Assembly: GCA_902767385.1 (NCBI GenBank)
Contig: CACXHA010000019.1
Coordinates: forward strand, 1 to 8,414
Length of the DNA: 8,414 nt
Source: an uncultured Elusimicrobium sp.
GTDB lineage: Bacteria; Elusimicrobiota; Elusimicrobia; Elusimicrobiales; Elusimicrobiaceae
Direction: 5' to 3'
Positions 1 through 7,054 of this stretch are shown in pieces. The notes below the pieces were generated by a model. It was not told the origin of the DNA. It did no database searches and saw only the letters and a program-made list of their open reading frames with translations. Numbering within the stretch: position 1 is the stretch's first letter; every line of letters starts with the position of its first letter. The position numbers and the translations under genes were made by a program.

Positions 1-3000
1 AACCCGCCCCCGTTTTGTTCGGTAGAAAGGTCCTCAAAACGTTGGTGGGAACCATTATAAGCTACGTAAAAGCCACCCATGCCGCTCCAATCGTACCCGA
101 TATCTGCAAACGGCAAATCCATCCCAGCGGCAGTTCCGTAAAACGTACTTTTTACTTCAGGCCCGTTTTTAAGAGGCACTTTGCCAAACGAAGTGTACGG
201 GCTAGCCCATACATTGACACGTTTTTTATCTACTAAAGTGCCGTGGAAATTTTCGGTTGCGGCCAGTAACTTGCCCGCTACCGGGTCTTTGCGATCTTCC
301 TGCAAGCGCATATCCATCCGGCCAAAGGCTTGGTCATACATGGCAAGCTGCCCCAAGTATGCCGCCTGTGCGGCCACCGGGCCGGGTAAAACAGCGGGGT
401 TGTAACTTTTGTAGTCCGAGCTGGACCCGCGCGCTAAACGTAAGCCGGCGTAGCGGTCGTTTTGTTCAAACGATACTCCGTAGCGGAAAATAGGGCCTTG
501 TATGGTATAAGGTTCCATATCGACTTTTACACTGCCTAAAAAGTTTTGGTTATTGTAGTCCGCACTTACAAACGGGATCTCGTAGGATTCATTTTCCAAG
601 GCCACTTGGGAATTTAATACGTTTAAATAAGAAATGTTGAGCAAGTGGGACTGGGTATCCAAATCAGTCGGGTCTTGAAAGACAAAGCGGTCGGCCGACA
701 TGGTTTGGAAGTCCACATCCACGCCGGTAGTTAAATCGCTTTGCAAAGTCATTTTATCTAGCGTAATATCGGTGGCTTTGTCGTTGCCTAGATTGATAGC
801 GCCTCCATTGCTCACCACCACTTGGTTGTTGCCCGCTGATGCCAAATCATCGTCTTTCACAACCAGCAAAGTGCTGCCATTGAGTTCAAAGGCCGTGTTA
901 GAGGCTTGGTTACTTAAATACACTTCTTTAGCATCCGAACGAAGCGTTGCGTTGCTGACGTTGTTAAATACAACCAGCGCACCCGATGCGTTCACAATAT
1001 CGGTAACTTTGTTGGTCCCTTGTATAGCCCCTTCTACCGTAATTGATTTGTCTTCGCTATCCAGTAATACTTCAGCGTTGGACAACGCAAGAGCGGTTTC
1101 GCCGGATTGCCCCAACGTTATACTTTTCTTTTGGGCGGAGACTGCCAACTCGCCACCGTTTTGAACAGTTAAGTTGCTGCCGGATGCACCGCTAATCCCC
1201 GTTAGCAAGGTAGTGCCCGAGGGATTATTTGCGCCGTCAATCACTAAGCCGCTATGTCCATTTACATCAATGTTTGCCCCGCTGATTTCAAAGCTGTCGC
1301 CTTGCACGGTTCCGGCACCTTGGGTAAGCTCGCTCGTGCCGTACGTTACAATGTAGTTCGCGGCGGTAGAGTCTGCCACCGCATCTGCCAATTCACCGCC
1401 AACACTCGAAACAATAGAAAGTTGTTGCGGATTGGTCGCATCCTGCGTGAACGTGTAGCGGTTGCCGTCATAATAAACATGAGCTGAGGAAGTACCTAAA
1501 TTCAACACTTCCGAGTTAAACAACGTATAAGAATCTTCTTCTAACAAGTCAACTTCATCTTCTGATACTTTAATCTGAAAAATAGAAGCGTCGTCGGTAT
1601 CATCGTTTTGGAAATCAAAACTATCGCCCAGATCAAAAGCCAGTTTCCCGCCGTTGGAGCGCAAAGCGGCAATTTCTATGGGACCTTGGGCTTTATCGTT
1701 TAGCGTGGAAAATAATGCACCCGAACCCAAATCAAGGGTGTTTTCAATGCTGGTTACATCTTCACTCAAATTCAACTCGCGCGTTACTTCAATGGTACCG
1801 TCGCCCTCAATTTCCCCAGTCTGGGTATTAAGCGTAGTAGCTTGCGCGAGGGTTAACGTGCCGGTGTTTTCCAGCGAGTTCACATTGATTACTTCCCCGT
1901 TGACGTTTAGATGGCCGGTGTTACTCAACTTTAAGGTATTATATTCGTCGTTACCGCCGTCAATTTTACCGTTAACGGTTACGTTGCCCATTGTATTTAA
2001 CTGCGTGAAATAAATTTGGCTGGGATCTGAGGGATCCACATCCTCCCAATATTCACCGTTGTATCTTTTGACTGTAGCTTGCTTACCGCTTTTAACAGAA
2101 TTCCACTGGGAAATGATATGCCCGTTGATTAAAGAACCGTTTAGCAAGTTAATCGTGTTCACGTGGGCATTGTCGGAAATAAAGATAGCTGCTTTGCCAC
2201 CCGTCAGCGTGCCCGCTACATTAAACTGGTCCACTAAGGGTACCCGGGTGTCCATATCGGGGGCTATATTTTCCTCTTTAGAGGAGTCATAAAAAATATA
2301 CGAACCTTTGTCGGTGTCATACGCACCAAAGAGGTTGCGCCCAAAGTCAAAACTGACTGCCAGGCCATCTTCCCGCTGCGCGATAATGGAAGAACCCGAC
2401 TCAACCGTTAACCGGTGGTTCTGCCCCCAAGTAACCCCCAAGCCAATATTTTCTTTACCGTTGGTTGTGATAGAGGAGCCACTACTTAACGTATAGGTAT
2501 TGCCTTGGCCGTCTATGCGCACGCCAAAGGAACCTTCCCCGGCGTCTTCGGTTCCAACATCGCCGATTGCCACATTCCCGGCTTGTGTAATGGTATTGTT
2601 GTTACCGTAAATGTGAAGACCAACCGCTTGCACCGTATCGGAAGGATTGCCGGTATAAGTGCCGTTATCTTCGTCCCACTGAGAATAACCGGTAAAAGTG
2701 TCCGTTACTCCGTTTAGATAATAAGACTTACCAAAATACTTGCGAAGTTCTATATCGTATCCGCTATCTTTCAGCACAGCTAATTCCGCTTCCATAGGGA
2801 TTAACCAGTTGCGGTACTGCTGGTGAGACATAAAACTGTTGTGCAGTTCCAAGTGGGAAAGGTCTATGTCATATCCGCCTTCGTTGTTCCGATCAGCCGG
2901 GTGGATAGGCATACCGTACACCTGCGGGTAGTCATCCATTTGTCCCTTAGCAATTAGACCCTCATAATAAGAAGAATAGTTCGTAAAACCGCCATTAGTT

Positions 3001-3863
3001 TCAATAGCATCCCGGGCATCGTCGTAATCGTCATCATCACCCAATACCTTGATTGTATTTTCCCCCACCAGGTACGGAGAGTAGGTGAACATATCAAACG
3101 TTTCGTTTTCTCCTATGGCCATCCCTCGTTGCGAGAGTACTTCCTGATCTGCATCAAACGGAAGGGACATATCGCCCTGATAGACGCGCAGGTCTTTATC
3201 ATACGCTGAAAGCGGATCCCCTATGCCGGCAGAAAAATAGGTGGTAGTATCACCCCGGTCCTCGTGGAATTGTGTGGCAGCGGATGATATCCCCAACGAG
3301 TGCATATACTCGTGCAGTAAAACGGCATTTAAATCGGAAAGGTTGCTGTGATTGAGTGCGTGATAACCGCTAAAAGGTGCCCAGCCCGGATAGTCCGGGT
3401 CTATCCCTAAACCTATAAAGATGATACCATCCGTGGGTAATTCTTCCTCATGCTCGCCGGGAGTAAGACCGTTAATCCGGGCATTGACGGATGTTACTTT
3501 GTACGTGCCCCCTGCTACCGATTCTTCCACCGGTATATATGGACTTTCGGCAGCGGCGTTATACTCATTTTCGGCCACGATGGAATAAGTAACCGCCGGC
3601 TTTGAACCGGAACCAGAATCATCACGGTTGATAATACGGGACCAACTTAACCCCGACTTAAAAAGCGGCAAACGGTCACTGGATAAAATATCAAACGCGC
3701 CAATGACGGGCTTGCCTTCCATTACAATCCCTACATTTTCCCCGTTACCGTATATATTAAACCGGTAATCAAAATTTTTCCCCGTCTCGTTGATTACTTC
3801 ATAGGCAGGGGCCGTTAATGTTGCCCATAAAAAGACAAAACATCCCAAAAATAATTTTTTCAT
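1..3863 (-). CDS. Autotransporter-like surface protein with N-terminal zincin metallopeptidase domain (3' end outside window)
   Basis: The frame is open from the ATG at 3863-3861 to the window edge, giving 1287 residues without a stop. Residues 1-20 (MKKLFLGC...APA) form a signal peptide. Residues about 25-375 look like a zincin protease domain: HEYMHSLG at 184-191 contains HExxH, and NSFMSH around Met345 resembles a metzincin Met-turn. The metzincin third ligand position (194) is Ser instead of His, so activity is uncertain. A segment EAELAVLKDSGYDI follows, as seen at the end of peptidase domains of similar autotransporters. Residues about 400-1130 are rich in Gly, Asn, Thr and short beta strands (NGG, LTV, INLGN), typical of a beta-helical passenger. 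From about 1155 (NPAVLPGPVAAQAAYLGQ) barrel-type sequence begins, with NVWASPYTSFGKVPLKNGP and FYVAYNGSHQ; the rest of the barrel lies beyond position 1. Likely exported by Sec and displayed on the outer membrane. Substrate unknown. Confidence 0.88.
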   Translation of the reverse strand, partial: MKKLFLGCFVFLWATLTAPAYEVINETGKNFDYRFNIYGNGENVGIVMEGKPVIGAFDILSSDRLPLFKSGLSWSRIINRDDSGSGSKPAVTYSIVAENEYNAAAESPYIPVEESVAGGTYKVTSVNARINGLTPGEHEEELPTDGIIFIGLGIDPDYPGWAPFSGYHALNHSNLSDLNAVLLHEYMHSLGISSAATQFHEDRGDTTTYFSAGIGDPLSAYDKDLRVYQGDMSLPFDADQEVLSQRGMAIGENETFDMFTYSPYLVGENTIKVLGDDDDYDDARDAIETNGGFTNYSSYYEGLIAKGQMDDYPQVYGMPIHPADRNNEGGYDIDLSHLELHNSFMSHQQYRNWLIPMEAELAVLKDSGYDIELRKYFGKSYYLNGVTDTFTGYSQWDEDNGTYTGNPSDTVQAVGLHIYGNNNTITQAGNVAIGDVGTEDAGEGSFGVRIDGQGNTYTLSSGSSITTNGKENIGLGVTWGQNHRLTVESGSSIIAQREDGLAVSFDFGRNLFGAYDTDKGSYIFYDSSKEENIAPDMDTRVPLVDQFNVAGTLTGGKAAIFISDNAHVNTINLLNGSLINGHIISQWNSVKSGKQATVKRYNGEYWEDVDPSDPSQIYFTQLNTMGNVTVNGKIDGGNDEYNTLKLSNTGHLNVNGEVINVNSLENTGTLTLAQATTLNTQTGEIEGDGTIEVTRELNLSEDVTSIENTLDLGSGALFSTLNDKAQGPIEIAALRSNGGKLAFDLGDSFDFQNDDTDDASIFQIKVSEDEVDLLEEDSYTLFNSEVLNLGTSSAHVYYDGNRYTFTQDATNPQQLSIVSSVGGELADAVADSTAANYIVTYGTSELTQGAGTVQGDSFEISGANIDVNGHSGLVIDGANNPSGTTLLTGISGASGSNLTVQNGGELAVSAQKKSITLGQSGETALALSNAEVLLDSEDKSITVEGAIQGTNKVTDIVNASGALVVFNNVSNATLRSDAKEVYLSNQASNTAFELNGSTLLVVKDDDLASAGNNQVVVSNGGAINLGNDKATDITLDKMTLQSDLTTGVDVDFQTMSADRFVFQDPTDLDTQSHLLNISYLNVLNSQVALENESYEIPFVSADYNNQNFLGSVKVDMEPYTIQGPIFRYGVSFEQNDRYAGLRLARGSSSDYKSYNPAVLPGPVAAQAAYLGQLAMYDQAFGRMDMRLQEDRKDPVAGKLLAATENFHGTLVDKKRVNVWASPYTSFGKVPLKNGPEVKSTFYGTAAGMDLPFADIGYDWSGMGGFYVAYNGSHQRFEDLSTEQNGGG

Positions 3864-3871
3864 TAAATTTT

Positions 3872-3878
3872 TCCTCCC
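3872..3878 (-). promoter_or_regulatory. Strong ribosome binding site of the autotransporter-like gene
   Basis: On the minus strand GGGAGGA lies 8 nt before the ATG at 3863. It fixes the start just ahead of a clear signal peptide, and contrasts with the two plus-strand genes of this window, which have no such site. Confidence 0.8.
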
Positions 3879-3897
3879 AAGATAGGTCCACCTTTAT

Positions 3898-3926
3898 ATT
3901 GTAGCAAAAAGGAATTAGGAGCTTAA
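3898..3926 (-). promoter_or_regulatory. Candidate sigma70-type promoter of the autotransporter-like gene
   Basis: On the minus strand TACAAT (3903-3898) is preceded by TGC, an extended -10 type context. A weak -35 candidate, TTAAGC (3926-3921), lies 17 nt upstream with 3 of 6 consensus bases. Transcription would start near 3891 and leave a leader of about 28 nt containing the ribosome binding site. The -10 is convincing; the -35 is weak. Confidence 0.5.
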
Positions 3927-4151
3927 TGCTATTGGCCGCCCAAAACAACGGCTACTGCTTAGTATTGGTTCCACACCAACAAGAAACCCCGTCCAGATGT
4001 CTATCTTGTATGGCCTTAATTTGAGCCGGCTATAGATAAACCCTTGGCGCAAATGAGAAAATTGTGCAAAATATACAAAATTATTAATTTTTTAGAAAGA
4101 AAGATGCGCAGTACTTTACTCTTTGGGCAGCAAATACATTCATTTGATCAA

Positions 4152-5201
4152 TCAAACTAGTTTGTCTTTATTAAAATCTCTTTTCTTTTTCCATAAAACG
4201 AGCGTTGCAACGGTAACCGGAAAAAACGATGCCCCAATAATAAATATCTTTTGAAACAATGAAACTTTTGATTTAAGAAAAACAGATAGAAACGACGATC
4301 TTAATTTGTTTTGGCTTAACTCATATTCCGCTTTATACTCATTTATCGCGTTTGCGCCAATAATGAACATTATTAGATTAAAGTAATTCTTCCAAATATG
4401 CCAATTCGCAGAATTAACTGTATCCGTTGTCTTTACTAGCAATTTATCCTTAATATACTTGATGTTATTGAGAGCATTAATCCCATGTTGGACGTTTCTA
4501 ACTGTGGTTCCGCTATTCGGATTGTTGCGCCGATAGTTATAAATCTTTCTATGACCAACCACATTAAAATTTGAATATTGGGCAGCCATAACTGAAAAAT
4601 AAAGTCCTTCCCCGAACCAAGGCACTGAAAAAGAAAGATTATTATCTTTTATAACACGAGTAGTGTAAATTTTGTTCCATGGGCCAATTGGAATATCTGC
4701 ATACAAAATGCCACACACTGCTTGTTCTTTAGTCCATTTTCTAATATTGTCTTTTTTATTTTGAATCCGATCGCGTGTGCTAAATACTGAATCTGTCATC
4801 GCCATTTCAGCCCCATAATCATTAATCAGTCTTACAAGATATTCAACACAATCCTTCTCTAGCCAGTCGTCTCCATCAGCAAACATTAATAAATCCCCTG
4901 TTGCCTTCCTTAATCCTACATTTCTAGCCTCACAAGTTCCTCCATTTTCTTTGTGAATTACCTTTATCCTGTTATCTTTTCTAGCATAACAATCACAAAT
5001 TGCTCCACTATTATCCGGAGAACCATCATCAACTAGAATAATTTCAACATTTGAATATGTCTGATTACGTATGGATTCTATTAATTTTTCCAAAAACATC
5101 TCAGACTTATAAACAGGAATAATGATAGAAACTTTTTTCCCATAAATTTGTTCGGTGTTTTCATTATTCATATTTACTGCGGTCAAAATTTCATTTGTCA
5201 T
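4152..5201 (-). CDS. Family 2 glycosyltransferase (GT-A fold), surface polysaccharide synthesis
   Basis: This 349-residue protein carries the GT2 signature from residue 23: KVSIIIPVYKSE, nucleotide-binding VDDGS (57-61), NGGTCEARNVGLRKATGD (87-103) and the metal-binding ADGDDW (108-113, DxD type). GPWNKIY further on is typical of capsule and LPS glycosyltransferases. Such enzymes transfer a sugar from a nucleotide-sugar to a growing glycan at the inner face of the inner membrane. Residues about 318-337 are hydrophobic and followed by KKKR, suggesting a C-terminal membrane anchor. The start at 5201 is chosen over an in-frame ATG at 5228 because AGGGGG (5212-5207) sits 5 nt before it. The first 11 bases overlap the end of the upstream pyruvyl transferase gene, so the two were probably translationally coupled. 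It is more AT-rich than the flanking genes. Sugar and acceptor specificity cannot be told. Confidence 0.93.
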   Translation of the reverse strand: MTNEILTAVNMNNENTEQIYGKKVSIIIPVYKSEMFLEKLIESIRNQTYSNVEIILVDDGSPDNSGAICDCYARKDNRIKVIHKENGGTCEARNVGLRKATGDLLMFADGDDWLEKDCVEYLVRLINDYGAEMAMTDSVFSTRDRIQNKKDNIRKWTKEQAVCGILYADIPIGPWNKIYTTRVIKDNNLSFSVPWFGEGLYFSVMAAQYSNFNVVGHRKIYNYRRNNPNSGTTVRNVQHGINALNNIKYIKDKLLVKTTDTVNSANWHIWKNYFNLIMFIIGANAINEYKAEYELSQNKLRSSFLSVFLKSKVSLFQKIFIIGASFFPVTVATLVLWKKKRDFNKDKLV

Positions 5202-5206
5202 GTTTA

Positions 5207-5212
5207 CCCCCT
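5207..5212 (-). promoter_or_regulatory. Ribosome binding site deciding the glycosyltransferase start
   Basis: AGGGGG on the minus strand lies 5 nt before the ATG at 5201 and inside the final codons of the upstream gene. It supports translation of the glycosyltransferase independently of a complete upstream protein, which matters because the upstream gene is interrupted. Confidence 0.7.
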
Positions 5213-5712
5213 GTTTGGAGAAATGCATTTTGTAAAAACTCTCGCGAAAGAGTTCGTTGATTTATAATCCACTGTTTGGCCTTTTGCATAGCCCGCTTGT
5301 CGATTGATATGAGATAGGTTTTAGTATCAGAGCAAGTAATATAGTGATTTTGCAAACCCATTTTGTTTAGTATAGAGGTAATACGGTCACTTTGGCCTTT
5401 GCCGGAAGCATAATTACGCTCAAATGTCCAAAACGGTATTTGTAAATTGATGGAAAAGACCGTTCCGTGGAAAGAATCTGTTAAAACACATTGGGCTCTT
5501 CTAATCAAACTAACAAATTCTTGTGGGCCTACCGGGTAATAGATAATATCCTTAAATTGCTCATATGCTTTATGCAGATACGGGAAAGCAACAATTTTGT
5601 AGCCGTATTTGGTGCTGATATGTTCTAAACTATCCAACGCGGCTTGGCTAGGTGTATCCAAGAAATAAGCCACTATATAATTCGTAAAGGGAAAATTGTC
5701 TGAAAATTTATC

Positions 5713-5715
5713 CTA
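5713..5715 (-). other. In-frame amber codon inside the pyruvyl transferase gene
   Basis: TAG at codon 211 falls in the variable linker just after the conserved DPTLLLD block. One base change from AAG, CAG or GAG would explain it. No in-frame TAG occurs in the roughly 1287, 349, 310 and 121 codons of the other genes, which argues against a general TAG reassignment. Confidence 0.85.
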
Positions 5716-6346
5716 ATCTAACAACAAGGTCGGGTCTACCAAAACAGTCACATCTTTGTCTGTTAATTCTTTAACAATATGCGCGCCGCTTTCTTCCCGC
5801 ACAGAAACAAAAGGGATTTCACTAATGTATTTAGCTAGGATTTTTTTATTATAAGAAGGTACATTTTTACTTCCTAAACTGGGAGCATAAGCTACTCGTT
5901 TTTGTTTAGGAGCAAAACGTAAAAAGTAAAGAGGTTCTATATTAGCCGCAATAGCACTCCAAATTTGGTCACTCCCACAGACAACCGCTAATGTGTTTTT
6001 ATCTTGCGCAAATATTTTTAATTGCTCGGCAGACAAACCTTTAATTTGCAACATTGTGTCCGCAAACTCCAAAAATTTTGTTTTGATTGCTGGAGAAAGT
6101 GTCTTGGAAAAACTATTTTTATATGATAGAAAGGTATGTTTAAGTAACTGAGGGTGTAAAAAGCAACGCCACAACATTTTGCCTATTTTGCCTAAACGTA
6201 TATCTCTCCCTTTATTCGCTCCTTCTTCAAGCCAAATAATTTTTGTTTTATAACCCAAAGAAGAAATAAACTGTTTCAGTGCATAGGCCTGCAAACTAGT
6301 ACCATAATTATAACCTCTGTACAGAGTTACTAATCCTACTTGCATA

Positions 6347-6601
6347 TTACTTCAATGCCTTCCGATAAAAATAGCTGCGCAGGTTATTGAGCATCAACAC
6401 CTGTACACAAAAATGGGTACACGCGTTAAATGCGTAAATCGGCCAGGAAATTAAATTAAGTTCGCGCAGTTTTTCACTCATAGTGCACCTACTTTTAAAG
6501 TATTTTAACCACCGCACCAAGCGTACAGAGTCGCATCCATACGAGCTACTGTGGTATTGCACAAAAGCTCCGGGATTGTTTTGGAGCCTAGCAGGAAGCA
6601 A
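6347..6601 (-). pseudogene. Unrecognised open fragment, probably the 3' remnant of a lost surface-polysaccharide gene
   Basis: An 84-codon open frame ends with TAA one base before the pyruvyl transferase ATG, the tight spacing expected for the tail of an operon partner. The peptide reads as genuine protein in its last 70 residues (FVQYHSSSYGCDSVRLVRW, then KLRELNLISWPIYAF, then LMLNNLRSYFYRK), with a basic, aromatic C-terminus. The only upstream start is TTG at 6601 without a ribosome binding site, and a TAG lies two codons before it. An internal ATG at 6481 with AGG upstream could give a 43-residue peptide. I do not recognise the family. The likeliest explanation is a truncated neighbour; a chance open frame cannot be excluded. 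Confidence 0.35.
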
Positions 6602-6763
6602 AAACTAAGAAGAAACGGCTACTATCGGAAGAAGGAAAAACAAGAAGCAAAAACAGAACCGACAAATTCAAAACAAACTGCAATATAATTAGTATATTTA
6701 TATTATACAAAATTAGTTAAAAATAAGTATATTTGGTGAGTAGCTGGGGAATTGAAAAGGGAG
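6602..6763. other. Gene-free purine-rich and AT-rich stretch upstream of the leftward polysaccharide unit
   Basis: Positions 6602-6660 are strongly purine-rich on the plus strand (short runs such as GAAGAAGG and AACAAGAAGC). Positions 6681-6735 are almost pure A/T. No coding signal was seen. The AT-rich part is the natural place for the promoter of the leftward genes. Confidence 0.5.
6702..6707 (-). promoter_or_regulatory. Candidate -10 box for the leftward polysaccharide unit
   Basis: On the minus strand TTGTATAATA contains a perfect TATAAT (6707-6702). No good -35 lies 16-18 nt upstream (ATACTT at 17 nt). The surrounding AT-richness makes chance matches likely, so this is only a candidate. 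Confidence 0.3.
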
Positions 6764-6788
6764 ATTCCCGACAGAAACGCTCGGGAAT
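6764..6788. repeat. Stem-loop 1: perfect 8-bp inverted repeat
   Basis: ATTCCCGA (6764-6771) pairs perfectly with TCGGGAAT (6781-6788) around a 9-base loop, followed directly by GACC. Confidence 0.75.
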
Positions 6789-6815
6789 GACCATTTTATT
6801 TAATAATGGCAACGA

Positions 6816-6857
6816 CATGCGTGGAAAATCCCATATCAAGTACGGGATGACGGCATG
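6816..6857. repeat. Stem-loop 2: nested double inverted repeat
   Basis: An outer stem CATGC (6816-6820) / GCATG (6853-6857) encloses an inner stem ATCCC (6828-6832) / GGGAT (6844-6848). The inner 3' arm runs into GGGATGAC as in stem-loop 1. Confidence 0.55.
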
Positions 6858-6875
6858 CTATAACACCCCTTACCC

Positions 6876-6911
6876 GGCACGTTGTGCCACCCTCTCCCGC
6901 AAGGGGCGAGG
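6876..6911. repeat. Stem-loops 3 and 4: two adjacent GC-rich hairpins
   Basis: GGCAC (6876-6880) / GTGCC (6884-6888) has a three-base loop. Next to it CCTC-T-CCC (6891-6898) pairs with GGG-GC-GAGG (6903-6911) around GCAA, a GNRA-type tetraloop. The second is followed by AAAAAA on the plus strand, so it is not a plus-strand terminator. Confidence 0.55.
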
Positions 6912-6926
6912 AAAAAAGAGTTGGAA

Positions 6927-6951
6927 ATGCTGAGCAACGGCGACTCAGCAT
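6927..6951. repeat. Stem-loop 5: perfect 8-bp inverted repeat
   Basis: ATGCTGAG (6927-6934) pairs perfectly with CTCAGCAT (6944-6951) around a 9-base loop, followed by GAC. Stem and loop lengths match stem-loop 1 exactly although the stem sequence differs. Confidence 0.75.
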
Positions 6952-6954
6952 GAC

Positions 6955-6978
6955 GAGTGGGGATGACACTCGGGAGTG
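6955..6978. repeat. Stem-loop 6: three-arm element with alternative pairings
   Basis: CACTC (6967-6971) can pair either with GAGTG upstream (6955-6959) or with GAGTG downstream (6974-6978), so only one hairpin can form at a time. TGAC sequences overlap both arms. The element ends about 63 bases before the -10 box of the secreted protein gene. Confidence 0.5.
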
Positions 6979-7042
6979 ACGATAATCGAGGGCCTATATG
7001 GGATTAGGTCTTTTGACCCTGGTTTTTGTGTCCTTTTTTCTT

Positions 7043-7048
7043 TACAAT
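7043..7048 (+). promoter_or_regulatory. -10 box of the secreted protein gene, probably giving a leaderless mRNA
   Basis: TACAAT is followed by exactly 6 nt and then the ATG at 7055, so transcription would begin at or next to the start codon. There is no Shine-Dalgarno sequence. A TTGACC at 7013-7018 is a good -35 match, but the 24-nt spacing is too long for a normal pair; no better -35 was found. Confidence 0.5.
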
Positions 7049-7054
7049 AAAATT

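Larger units (their letters stand above)
3864..4151. other. Intergenic region between the glycosyltransferase and the autotransporter-like gene
   Basis: No gene, tRNA or clear Rho-independent terminator was seen in these 288 bases. Besides the promoter at its left end, it holds an AT-only inverted repeat (AAAATTA at 4077-4083, TAATTTT at 4085-4091, one-base centre) and a weak six-pair hairpin with one wobble (4047-4052 with 4062-4067). Neither has a T tract in the right place for a terminator of the leftward glycosyltransferase transcript. Confidence 0.5.
5191..6345 (-). pseudogene. Polysaccharide pyruvyl transferase family gene interrupted by an in-frame TAG
   Basis: The two halves lie in the same frame and together make a 384-codon gene, the usual size for this family, which adds ketal-linked pyruvate to surface sugars. 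The N-terminal half has MQVGLVTLYRGYNYGTSLQAY, GSDQIWS (124-130), VAYAPSLGS (151-159), SVREESGAHI (181-190) and LVDPTLLLD (202-210). Codon 211 is TAG (5715-5713). After it the frame continues as DKFSDNF...IVAYFLDTPSQ and reaches the other family block, LTDSFHGTVFSI (about 288-299). No base is missing, so this is a point nonsense change, not a frameshift. A GTG at 5673 could begin the second half, but it has no Shine-Dalgarno sequence. A 210-residue truncated product would lack the conserved DSFHG block. A sequencing error or strain polymorphism is also possible. Confidence 0.85.
6764..6980. repeat. Mosaic of intergenic stem-loops repeatedly ending in TGAC
   Basis: In about 215 bases there are at least six inverted repeats. 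TGAC occurs at or just beside the 3' arms: GGGAATGACC, GGGATGACGG, GCATGACGAG, GGGATGACAC and GGGAGTGACG. The arrangement resembles REP-like palindromic intergenic repeats of other bacteria. A short open frame across it is not credible as a gene. Whether the unit recurs elsewhere in the genome cannot be seen here. Confidence 0.65.

Noticed and set aside
15..2717. Series of plus-strand open frames of 60-154 codons
   Set aside because: They are antisense to the continuous 1287-codon autotransporter-like frame, have no ribosome binding sites and show low-complexity compositions mirroring the opposite strand.
3840..3863. Lipoprotein signal in the autotransporter-like protein (Leu-Gly-Cys at 6-8)
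   Set aside because: The cysteine is too close to the N-terminus and lies before the hydrophobic core; an ordinary signal peptide fits better.
4077..4091. AT-only inverted repeat as terminator of the glycosyltransferase transcript
   Set aside because: The stem has no G-C pairs and is not followed by a T tract in the direction of transcription.
5191..5673. Independent gene starting at GTG 5673
   Set aside because: It is the in-frame continuation of the pyruvyl transferase after the TAG and has no ribosome binding site.
5713..5715. TAG reassigned to an amino acid in this organism
   Set aside because: No other in-frame TAG occurs in about 2000 codons of the window; a single nonsense change is simpler.
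6733..6933. 66-codon plus-strand open frame
   Set aside because: It lies across the stem-loop mosaic; the apparent peptide is a by-product of repeats.
6764..6980. CRISPR array
   Set aside because: There is no constant repeat with regular spacers; the units differ in stem sequence and spacing.
6998..7054. 19-residue N-terminal extension of the secreted protein from an upstream ATG
   Set aside because: It would put a second hydrophobic stretch before a complete signal peptide, and it covers the likely promoter.
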